Positions 23,702 through 33,800 of a stretch of DNA of 41,868 nt are shown in pieces. The notes below the pieces were generated by a model. It was given only the letters and a program-made list of their open reading frames with translations. It ran no database searches and had not been told where the DNA came from. Location of the stretch: contig JACQFS010000221.1 of the NCBI GenBank assembly GCA_016199935.1, forward strand, positions 1 through 41,868, read 5' to 3'. Source of the DNA: Verrucomicrobiota bacterium (GTDB taxonomy: Bacteria > Verrucomicrobiota > Verrucomicrobiia > Limisphaerales > JACQFS01). The position numbers and the translations under genes were made by a program. Each line of letters begins with the position of its first letter. The first letter of the stretch is position 1.

Positions 23702-24089
23702 AAACCGAATCGTCCGGCCGCTCGACGAGGTGGAGCAGGTTCCCCTCGGCGTCGGAAAAGAAGAGCACGCTGCCTCCGCCGCCGGCGGGCTTCACCGGCT
23801 CGGTGAACTTCACGCCGCGCCTTTCCAACTCCACGCGCGTCGCCGCGATCGAGTCCACGCGCAGCGCGAGGTGACGGAAACCGCCGAGGCCGTTGTCCGC
23901 CGTCTCGGCGCGGCGGGCGGTGGCGGAATAAATCTCGAGCATCACGCCGCCGGGCAGCGCGACGAAGTAGGCAGGCGGATTCTCGAACACGACGCGCGCG
24001 CCGAGCGTGGCGACATACCATTCCTTGAGCGCGGCGGGGTGTTGCGCCGGGAGACCGAGATGTTCGAGGGCAAATTCAAGTTCGCTCAT
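23676..24089 (-). CDS. VOC-superfamily protein (glyoxalase/bleomycin-resistance fold)
   Basis: 137 residues from the ATG at 24089 (a GTG at 24095 adds two residues). Candidate metal ligands are H10 (EHLGLPA), E52 (MLEIYSA), H73 (FRHLALRV) and E123 (LLHLVER), matching the paired beta-alpha-beta-beta-beta units of VOC proteins. The DPEGN-like SDAEGNLLHL segment near the end is typical. The last residues NAKTQRR are translated from the neighbouring ACGCAAAG repeat, so the natural C-terminus probably ended a few residues earlier. Function unassigned: isomerase, dioxygenase or resistance protein are all possible. Confidence 0.8.
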   Translation of the reverse strand: MSELEFALEHLGLPAQHPAALKEWYVATLGARVVFENPPAYFVALPGGVMLEIYSATARRAETADNGLGGFRHLALRVDSIAATRVELERRGVKFTEPVKPAGGGGSVLFFSDAEGNLLHLVERPDDSVFNAKTQRR

Positions 24090-24107
24090 GGGCACGGAGG
24101 GTAAACT

Positions 24108-24527
24108 TCAGGCGCGGCTTCCGCCCAGTTCCATTATTCGTCCGAACTGCTCCTCCGTCACCGGCGTGACCGAGAGGCGCGATTGTTTGAGCAACGGCAT
24201 TTCGCGCAGCAGTCGGTCGGCCTTGAGCTGGTCGAGCGTCACCGGCCGGGCGAGTGGCTTGACCGGCGCGAGACCCACACACGACCAGTCGCCTTCCTTC
24301 GCGGTCGGGTCGGCGTAGGCTTCGCGGGCAACCTGCGCGAGCCCGACGACCTGTTTGTCGGTGACGGAGTGGTAGAAGAGGACGGGGTCGCCCCGGCGCA
24401 TGGCGCGAAGGTTATTGCGCGCCTGAAAGTTGCGGACGCCCGTCCAGGCGGCACCGCCGTCCTTCACGAAGGCGGTCCACGCATAGGCCGCGGGTTCGGA
24501 TTTCACGAGCCAGAAATGTTTCGCCAT
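24108..24527 (-). CDS. EVE-domain protein
   Basis: 139 residues, one complete EVE (PUA-like) domain. FWLVKSEP at the start, AWTGVRNFQARNNLRAM, GDPVLFYHSVTDKQVVGLAQV and WSCVGLAPVKPL are the family's conserved segments. EVE proteins bind modified bases (for example 5-methylcytosine-type DNA) or RNA, and in bacteria stand-alone forms are widespread but poorly understood. It lies 18 bp upstream, on the same strand, of the VOC gene's start and may be co-transcribed with it. It is not adjacent to the nuclease at 7345, so no link to defence is claimed. Confidence 0.9.
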   Translation of the reverse strand: MAKHFWLVKSEPAAYAWTAFVKDGGAAWTGVRNFQARNNLRAMRRGDPVLFYHSVTDKQVVGLAQVAREAYADPTAKEGDWSCVGLAPVKPLARPVTLDQLKADRLLREMPLLKQSRLSVTPVTEEQFGRIMELGGSRA

Positions 24528-24861
24528 GGGCGCAGGCTAGCGCGAAACCGCGGCGGAGCGCGAAAATAATTCGCGCCGCCGGTCAGGGGTAAACCGCTCG
24601 GTTCGGGAAACTTCTTGCCTCTGCACGCGCTTTTTGACAGAAACGAGCCACCAAATTACACACGGTCGACCATTTGCGCTCCCGGCGTCGGGGGCGGGTC
24701 GTCCTTGTAAAAACCCAAGTGCCAGAAATGTTTTCGATGCAAGCGTTGAGCAGCATCCGCCGCCGGCTTCCCCACCAGGCGTGCGAGCGGGGCGGGCGCC
24801 TGCCCTTGAATTTTTCCACCGTTGCCGCGGTTGACCGTCTGACCGCTAACTGAACCCACCC
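24528..24861. other. Intergenic region (334 bp) before the giant protease gene
   Basis: No credible gene. A reverse frame at 24656-24859 (67 codons) has no start context or recognisable product. The region must hold promoters for the divergent EVE and giant genes; one weak sigma-70-like candidate is listed separately. No clear hairpin or repeat was seen. Confidence 0.6.
24634..24662 (+). promoter_or_regulatory. Candidate sigma-70-type promoter for the giant protease gene
   Basis: A perfect -35 TTGACA at 24634-24639 is followed 17 bp later by TACACA at 24657-24662, which matches only part of TATAAT. It points toward the start at 24862, about 200 bp away. The -10 is poor, so this is tentative. 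Confidence 0.25.
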
Positions 24862-27800
24862 ATGTTCAAATCGCGCTGGTTTTTCCTCGGATCACTCCTC
24901 GTTGCCGGCCTGCTCGCGGTGGTGTTCCTGCGGCCCCGGTCGGCGCCGCGGCCCGAGGTGGTGGTCGCGCCCGTGGCGGTCCCAGTTGCTCAACCCGTCG
25001 TGGCGGCGGCTGAAGCGGTGCTGAGCGTGGCGCCGAAGACGGTTTTGGAAAAATTCAGCGACTGGTCCGCACGCTACGTGGCGGCCCGGCCGGAGGATCG
25101 CGCGGGTCTCGTCGCCGAGGGACTGAAACTGGCGCAAGAGCGGCGCGGGGAGATGCTCAAGCTGATCAAGAACGATCCCCAGACCGCGCTTGAACAGGCC
25201 GTGCCTTACGGCGTGCGCAAGCGATTGCCCGAGGAGGTCAAGGCCGAGTTGGAGCAACCCGTCAGCGGGCACGGCTCCTACGAGGTGATCATTTTCCGGC
25301 CCTTGCCCGGTCATGAGGGCGAGCAGCCGCCGACCGAACGCAAGGTGAAGATCAAAGGCCAGAAATTCGACGCCTACGTGTATGGCTGGCGTTCGCAACT
25401 GATGTCGAAGCAGGATATCGCGATGCACGGCGTCGGGATCGGCAGCGCCCTTGCGATGAGTTCGGACGCGGCCCGGACGGTTTCGCCGGAAGAGGCGGCG
25501 GACCTCGTCGCGGCCGGAAAGGCGAAAGTGGATCCCGTCTGCAGTGTGAGCGGGCAACCGTCCGTGACGGCGGGGCTGCCGGTGCTGCTGGACTTGGGGA
25601 CGGGACAATTCCAGACGGTTTGCGGCGAGCACCCCGGCGCGGTGAACGACAGTGTTCGCTTCGCACTGCAATTGGAGAACACCTCGAAAGCTTCGGCGGC
25701 GCGCCGACTGGCGGTGATGAACCACCTCAAGGTGCTCTCGCCCTCGCAACTGGGGATGTCGGTGCAGGCCTTCGGCGGCGGTGGCGGAGGCAGCACCAAC
25801 CCGCCGGTGATCCCGCCCGGTCTGCTCGGCCAACGCCGGCTGTTGCTCATCCCGGTGCAGTATCTCGACGAGGCGGCCCCGCCGTTCACCCAGCAGGCGA
25901 TTCAGACGGCCGGCCAGGCGGTGCATAATTTTTACAACCGGGCCTCCTTTGGTTACGAGCAGGTGGTGGCCACGGTCACGCCCACCGTGGTGTTGCCCTA
26001 TCGCGAGTGGGTTTATGACGAGGGCTATCTCGGTTCGGGTTACTTGAGCATCGTCAATGACGCGGTCGTCCAGGCGAATTTGCTCGGCTACGACGAATCC
26101 GCCTTCGACTACTATTACGTGATCGCAACCTCGATCCCTTCGGCCAACTACGGCGGCATTTCCTACCACCTCTCCTTCGGCACGGGGTCGTTGAATCACG
26201 AGATCGGCCACAACACCGGTCTGGGTCATGCACACTTTTTCGACAATGGCCGGCCGCCCGGACCGACCCAGCCCAACCCCGCGCTGCCGATCGATCCGGA
26301 CAGCAGCAGCACGGCGAACAACAGTGTGGGCCACGCCGACATCAACGCGCCGTATATCGCCGGCATTGGCGGGGCGGTGGGCGGCGGGTCGGGATCGATC
26401 CTCGACTACGGTGATCCGTGGGATACGATGGGCAGCGGTGGTTCCGATTTCGGCGCGCCCAGCAAGGCGAACATCGGCTGGTTGCCGCCGCAGTTCATCC
26501 GCACCATCACCACGGGCGAGACCAATCGCATTTACGCCTTCGACGGCGGCTCCGTGACCAACGGGCGTCTCTACGCCCTGCGCACCCGCCGCAACCAGAC
26601 GTGGGGCGACTTCTGGATTTCGCATCGCCACGCCATCGCCAACAATCCTTATCTCCTCAACGGCGTCATTCTCCAGGACGGTTCGCCCACGTTGTTTGAC
26701 ACCACCGGCGGCACGCCCGACGGCCGGAACGACTCGGCCATTGTCGTCGGCCGGACCTTCTCCGACCCCGAGGCGCGCGTTCACATCACCCCGATCGCCA
26801 ACGCCGGCACGGGGGCTGACGCGTGGGTGGATGTCGTGGTCCAGCGCGGGGATTTTCCCGGCAACAATGCCCCCGTGATCGCCTCGCTGCTGGCGAGTGC
26901 CGTCAGCGTTGCGCAGGGAACGCCGGTCACCTTTACCGCCACCGCGAGTGATGCGGATGGCGATGCGCTCGCGTATTACTTCACGTTCGGCGACGATTCG
27001 TTCGGCACCAACTCGGCGACCAACGTCCACACCTTCGCGACGAACGGACAATATGTCGTGCGCTGTGAGGTCTCCGACATGAAAGGCGGACTCGCGAGCG
27101 CGAACCTGCTCGTGACGGTCGGCAGTCCCGGCAGCTTCGCCATCAGCGGTCGGGTGACCGATCCCAACGGCCTGCCCGTGCAGGGCGTGCGCATCCACAA
27201 CGGCGTGGCCCCGCCGGGCGACAGCGGCACCGGCACGCCGATCAACGCCGGCGGTTACAGCTACGGCTACACCGACAGCGACGGTTACTACATCGTCCCC
27301 GACCTCGGCGCCGGCACCTACACAATGGGGGCGTTTCTCTATCGCAACCGCACCTTGCCGTTGAATTTCAACGGCCTCGTGACCGTGAACAGCGCGAACG
27401 TCACCGACGTGAACTTCACCGCCACCCCGATCCAGCGCGTGACGGTGGACGTGGTGACCAACGCCATCGAGGGCGGCGCGCCGGGCGTCTTCCGCGTCAG
27501 CCGCGACGGCCCGACCACCAACGACCTCCGCGTGAAGGTCGCGCTCTCGACGCCCGACGGCGCTGGCTTCACGCCCGCGGCCCTGGCCAATATCATCATC
27601 CCGACCGGCTCGGCGTTCACGAACATCAACATCACCGGCCTGAACAATGCCGTGGGCGACGGCGGGCGCCACGTGCGTCTCACGCTCTCGCTCGTGACCA
27701 ACTACATCGTCATCTCCTCCTTCCTGACCAACAGCCAGTTCGTCCTGCGCACCAACAACATCCTCTCGCCCGGCTGGGAAATTCTGCCGCGCCTCTCCGA

Positions 27801-30800
27801 CAACGCCGACGTCTGGTATCAGACCTACCCGAATTACGTCATCGACAACGCCGAGGCCACCATGCTGGTCGTGGACGACGACCCGCCCGGCACCCCGACC
27901 GTCTCCGTCACCGCCGGCAACACCGGCGTCGTCGAAGGCAGTTCCGACGTCGCCAACTTCGTCTTCCGCCGCACCTCCGCGCCGCTGACCAACGACCTCA
28001 TCGTCAACTTCAGCCTCACCGGCACCGCCAGCAACGGCGCGGACTACGTCACCGTTCCCGGCACCGTCATCCTCCCCGCCGGCCAGAGCGTCGTCGCCGT
28101 CCCCATCGTCCCCATCAACAACTACTTCGTCGATGGCGACCGCACCGTCGTCGCCACCGTGCAGGCCGGGGCCGGCTACAATGCCTCCGCCTCCACCGCC
28201 ACCGTCACCATCGTGGACGACGACCTCACCAGCATCGGCGTTTACGCCTCCGACCCGTTCGCGGGCCGCGGCGGCGGCAACAACGGCACCTTCACCTTCA
28301 CCCGCCACGGCGACCTCACCCGACCCGTGCTGGTGAATTATCTGGCCTCCGGCACGGCCGTGGCCAACTCGGACTACACGACGCTTTCCGGCTCGGTGAA
28401 CATTCCCGCCGGCGCGATCTCGGCGACCGTCACGGTGGTGCCCACGGCGCTCCCGAGTTCGCCCGGACCCAAGACCGTCGTCGTCACCATCTCCGACAGC
28501 CCGTCCTACAACACCCACGGCCAGGGCCGCGCCACCGTGAAAATTTCCGACGTGGTGCCCACCGTCACCGTCGCCAACTCGGGCAACGCGGCGGAAGGCG
28601 GCGGCAACGGCGGCTTCAACATCACCAGCACCGGCTCGACCGCCAACCCGCTCACCGTCTTCTTCAACCTCGGCGGCTACGCCAATCCGAACACGGACTA
28701 CAGCGGCATCGGGACGAACGTCGTCATCCCCGCCGGCTCCGCCACGGTGAACATCCCCATCGTGGCGAACGACGACAACTTCCGCGAGTTCACCGCCACC
28801 GGCCAGAACAACGCGCGCCTGAACGAACACGAGTTCGTGCAGCTCGCCCTGATCGAGAGCGACACCTACGACATCGGCGGTTCCGGCACCGCGAGCGTCA
28901 CCATCACCGACAACGATGGCGCGGCCTTTCCCGGCGTCTCCTTCATCACGCAGACCACCACCGTCCGCGAGGATGCCGGCACGATCTCGATCCCGGTGCG
29001 CATCGGCGGCAACCCGACCAACAACGCGCTGCTGCCCGTCGTCGTCACCTACGCGGTCACCGGCGGCACGGCGGTGCGCACCGTGAACTACGACTACGCC
29101 TTCCCCAACCCCGACACCCTCCTGTTCATCAGCAACCGGGTCGTCACCGGCGGCTTCGAGGACCTCACCCAGCAGATTCAATTCCTCGACCTCGACATCT
29201 TCGACGACGGCGTCATCACCGGCGACCGCACCATCATCCTCAACCTCGGCTACTACACCAACTTCATCACCAACATCGTCGTCGGCGTCAGCACGAACAT
29301 CATCCCGTATCCGACCAACTTCGTGCTGGGCGACTACCGCACGCACACCATCATCATCAAGGACACGGACTCGGCCGTGGTGGACATTGCGGCGCTCACG
29401 ACGCTGGCCTACGAACAGGGCCAGGTGCCCGGCGTGTTCCGGCTCACGCGCACCGGCACGACGAACGCCTCGCTCAAGGTCAACCTGCTGGTCAGCGGCA
29501 CGGCGGTCAACGGCATTGACTACACCAACATCGCGTCGTCCGTGACCTTTGCGCCCGGGGCGAAAACCGTGGACATCCTGGTCACGCCGTTTGATGACGT
29601 GGAGCAGGAGCCGGCCGAGACGGTGGTGCTCACGATCGCGGAGTCGCCCGGCATGACCATCGGCACCAACTCCGCGACGGTGGTGATCGTGGACAACGAC
29701 GGCACCGTGCAATTCACGTTCGCCACTTACGAGGTGAACGAGGCGGCGACCAATGCGGTGATCGACGTGCTGCGCACCGGCGCGACCAACCTGCTCTCGA
29801 AGGTGGACTACGTTTTCAACGACGGCACCGCGAGCAACGGCCTCGACTATCTCGGCACCAACGGCACGCTCACTTTCAATCCCGGCGAGGTGGTCAAGCA
29901 GATCATCGTCCCCATCGTGAACGACCTGATCGTGGAGCCGACGGAGACGTTCTCGATCACGCTGACCAACGCCACCGGCGGCGTGCCGCTGGGCGGGCAG
30001 TTCCTCGCGACGGTCAGCATCGTGGATGACGACATCGCGTTTGTCTTCAAGTCGCCGACCTTCTCGGCCTACGAGGATGGGACCAATGCGGTGATCACCG
30101 TCTATCGTCTCGGCGTGACGAATGCGGCGGTGAGCGTGGACTTCAGCACGGCGGACGGCACGGCCAGCAACCTCCTGGACTACACCGGGCAGACGAACAC
30201 GCTGACGTTCAACCCCGGCGTGACCAACCTCACCGTGCTCATCCCGGTGATTGATGACGTGCTGATGGAGGGTGACGAGACGGTGAACCTCGCGCTGGCG
30301 AATCCCAGCCCCGGCGCGACCATCGGTGCGATCTCCAACGCGGTGCTCACCATCGTGGACGACGAGGCTTATGTGGAGTTCAGTTCCACGACGTATTCCG
30401 TGCTCGAATACGCGGGGCAGGCGGCCCTGCAGATTCGCCGCGTCGGCGGCACGGAGCATCCGATCAACGTCTCCTATTACACGACGGACGGGACGGCTTC
30501 CAACGGGCTCGACTACGTGGCCGTGGCCAACACCATCACCCTCGCCGGCGACAGCTACGTGCTTCTGACCAACGGCAGCGGCCAGACGGTGTTCGTGCGC
30601 GGTGAAACGAACCGGACGATTTTCATCCCGATCCTCGACGACACGCTGGGCGAAGGGAATGAGACGTTCCTCGTGACGGTGGGCTCCGTGGCCGGCGTGA
30701 GCAACGTGGTGATGTATACCAACACCTTCTTCAGCGACAGTTCCGAATTCCGCTTCCCGATCGCCACGCTCAAGTCCCAGGGCACGCTCGTGATCAACTA

Positions 30801-33800
30801 TGATTTCTTCGTGCAGCCGGACGTGCTCCGGGTTTATTACGCCGGCGGGTTGATTTTTGATTCCGGTTCGGTGGCCAACTCGGGAACCTTCACCGTGCCC
30901 TTCGGGCCCGGCCTCACCAACGGGGTCGAAATCGTGATGAACGAGGGTGGCAACCCGGTGCCCAACGCGTCGTGGACCTACACGGTGGCGGTGGTCACCG
31001 CCAGCACCACCGTCGCGGGGCCGAACTCGAACGCGGTCGTCACGATCATTGACGACGAACAGCCGGGCTACGTGGACTACCAGTTCAACACCGGCGCGGG
31101 CGCGAATGCCCCGGTGCTCTCGGCGTCGCTCGACTTCGCGCAGAACAAGGTCGTCATCGGCGGCGCGTTCACCACGGTTGACAGCAACGTGCTCCGGCAC
31201 GTCGCGCGCCTCACGCCGCTCGGGGCGGTGGACCAAAGTTTCAACCCGGGCGCGGGCGCGAACAGCAACGTCAACTCCGTCTTCGTCCAGCCGGACGGCA
31301 AGGTGTTGGTCGGCGGCGAGTTCACGACGATGGACGGTTCGAACCGCGTGCGCGTCGCGCGGCTCGGCGCCGACGGCAACGTGGACCCCGGCTTCACGCC
31401 GGGCGTGGGCCCGAACAATTCCGTGCGCGCCGTGGCGGTGCAGGCCGACGGGCTGGTGCTGATCGGCGGCGATTTCACGGCCGTCGCGGGCAACACCAAC
31501 TTCCACCACTTGGCGCGACTGCTGACCAACGGCGTGCTCGACACCAACTTCGTCACGTCGGTGAGCAACACGGTCCTCGCCATCGTGCCGCTGACCAACG
31601 GCTCGATCCTCGTCGGCGGCGCGTTCACGAATGTCGGCGCCACGCTGCGGCCCGGCCTGGCGCAATTCCTGACCAATGGCACGCCGGACGGTTCGTTCGA
31701 TCCCGGCGCGGACGCCGACGGGCCCGTGCGCGCGCTCGCCGTGCAGCCGGACGGCCGGATCGTGGTCGGCGGTTCATTCACCCTCTTCAACGGCAACCTC
31801 ACGAACCGGCTCGTCCGCCTCACCGCGGGCGGCGCGGTTGATCCCGGCTTCAACACCGGCTCCGGCGCGGATGGCGACGTGAACGCCGTGGCGCTCGACC
31901 CGACCGGGAAGATTTTCATCGGCGGCGCGTTCTCGAATTTCAATGGCTCGCCCCTCGCGCATTACGCGCGCCTGCGCGCGGCCGGCGCGGTGGACATCGT
32001 GTTCAACGCCGGCTCCGGCGCCGACGCGGTCGTCAACACCGCCGTCATCCAGACCAACTCCGGCATCATCATCGGCGGCGCGTTCACCAACGTGAACAAC
32101 GTCCCGCGCCCCGGCGTCGCCCGCATCCACGGCGACGAGAAATCCGTCATCGCCGAGGTCGAGCTCGACTTCGCGAGCTACACCATTTTGGAAAACGCCG
32201 GCCCGTTGAACGTCACCCTCACGCGCCGCGTGAACACCAACCTCGCCTTCGCCATCGGCGTCGTCACCACGGATGGCACGGCGACCAACGGCACGGATTT
32301 CACGGGCGGGCTCTATGTCGTGAACTTCGCCGCGGGCCAGACCAACGCGAACTTCAACCTCCCCATCCTCGACAACCTCGCCGTGGACGGCGACCGCACG
32401 TTCTTCCTCTCGCTCACCAACGCGCCGAACAACGTCGCGTTCCCCGGCGTGAGCAACGCCACGGTCACGATCATCAACGACGATTCCTACGTGCAGTTCA
32501 GCGCGGCCACCAATTCGGTGATTGAGGGTTTCACAGCGTCCGTCGTCGTCACGCGCATCGGCCGGCTCGCGCTGCCCGCCACCGTGGTGCTCCAGACCGG
32601 CGGCGGCACGGCGACCTCCGGCTTCGATTACTCGGGCGTGACGAACACGGTGAGCTTCGCGCCGGGCGAGACGGCGCAGACGAATTTCATCCAGACTTAC
32701 AACGACACGATCCTCGTCGGGCCGCTCAAGACCGTGGGCCTCACGCTGGTGAACCCGACGAATGTGCTGGTCGGCACGCCCGGCGCGCAGACGTTGACGA
32801 TTGTGGACAACCCGAGCGCGATCTCGTTTGCGGCCACAAATTTTTCCGGCCTGGAGGGCTTCAGCATCCCGGTGGTGATCCAGCGCACGGGGTTCACGAA
32901 CTTCGCGGTGTCGTGCCTGTTCGTGACGGGCGGCGGCACGGCGGCGAGCGGGGCGGATTACACGGGCGTGACGAATGCGGTGAGCTTCGCGCCGGGCGAG
33001 ACGCTCGTGACGAATTTCATCCAGACCTATAATGACACCATCCTCGTCGGCGCGTTGAAGACGGTGGGGCTGACGTTGCTGAACCCGACGAACATCGCGC
33101 TGGGCCCGCCGTCGGTGGCGACGCTGACGATTCAGGACAACCCGAGCGCGATCAGTTTCACGGCCACGAATTTCTCCGGGAACGAGGGGACGAACATCGC
33201 GGTGGTGATCACGCGCACGGGGTTCACGAATTTCGCGGTGGCGTGCTCGTTCGCGACCGGGGGCGGCACGGCGGTGTCGGGCACGGATTATCTCGGGCTG
33301 ACCAACGTGCTGCTGTTCGCGCCGGGCGAGACGCTCGCGACGAATTTCATCCAGACGTTCAATGGTTACACTTTCGCCACGCAGACGAAGACGGTGGGGC
33401 TGACGCTGGGGAATCCGACGAACATTGCGCTCGGGCCGCCGGCGGTCGCGACGTTGCTGATCCTGGATGACCCGAGCGCGGTGACGTTCAGCTCGCCGAC
33501 GAATTCCGTGGTGGAGGGGACGAACGCGGTGATCACCGTCACGCGCGGCGGGCAGACGAATCTCGCGGTGTCGGTCTGGTTCCGGACCACGGGCGGGACG
33601 GCGACGGCGGGCGTGGATTACACGGGCCAGACGAACCTGCTGCTCTTCGCGCCGGGTGTGACGACGCAGACGGTGCTGATCCCGACGGTGGAGGATTTCA
33701 CGCCGGAGCCGGGCGGCGAGACGGTGGGGTTGCAACTTTTTGGGGCGACGAACATTGCGATCGGGCCGTTCGCGAACGCCACGCTCACGATCAATGATTT

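Noticed and set aside
7345-24527. A linked defence island made of the nuclease (7345) and the EVE protein (24108).
   Set aside because: They are 16 kb apart, on opposite strands, in different gene sets; EVE genes are often housekeeping.
24656-24859. A 67-codon reverse frame in the gap before the giant protease gene.
   Set aside because: No recognisable product, no translation signals, and it overlaps the expected promoter region.
24892-31665. A very long open frame (over 2,200 codons) on the strand opposite the first giant gene; similar ones at 31774-35178 and 35197-41868.
   Set aside because: They mirror the codon periodicity of the GC-rich giant genes, have low-complexity Arg/Val/His/Gly-rich translations with no domain, and the plus strand carries clear domain repeats.
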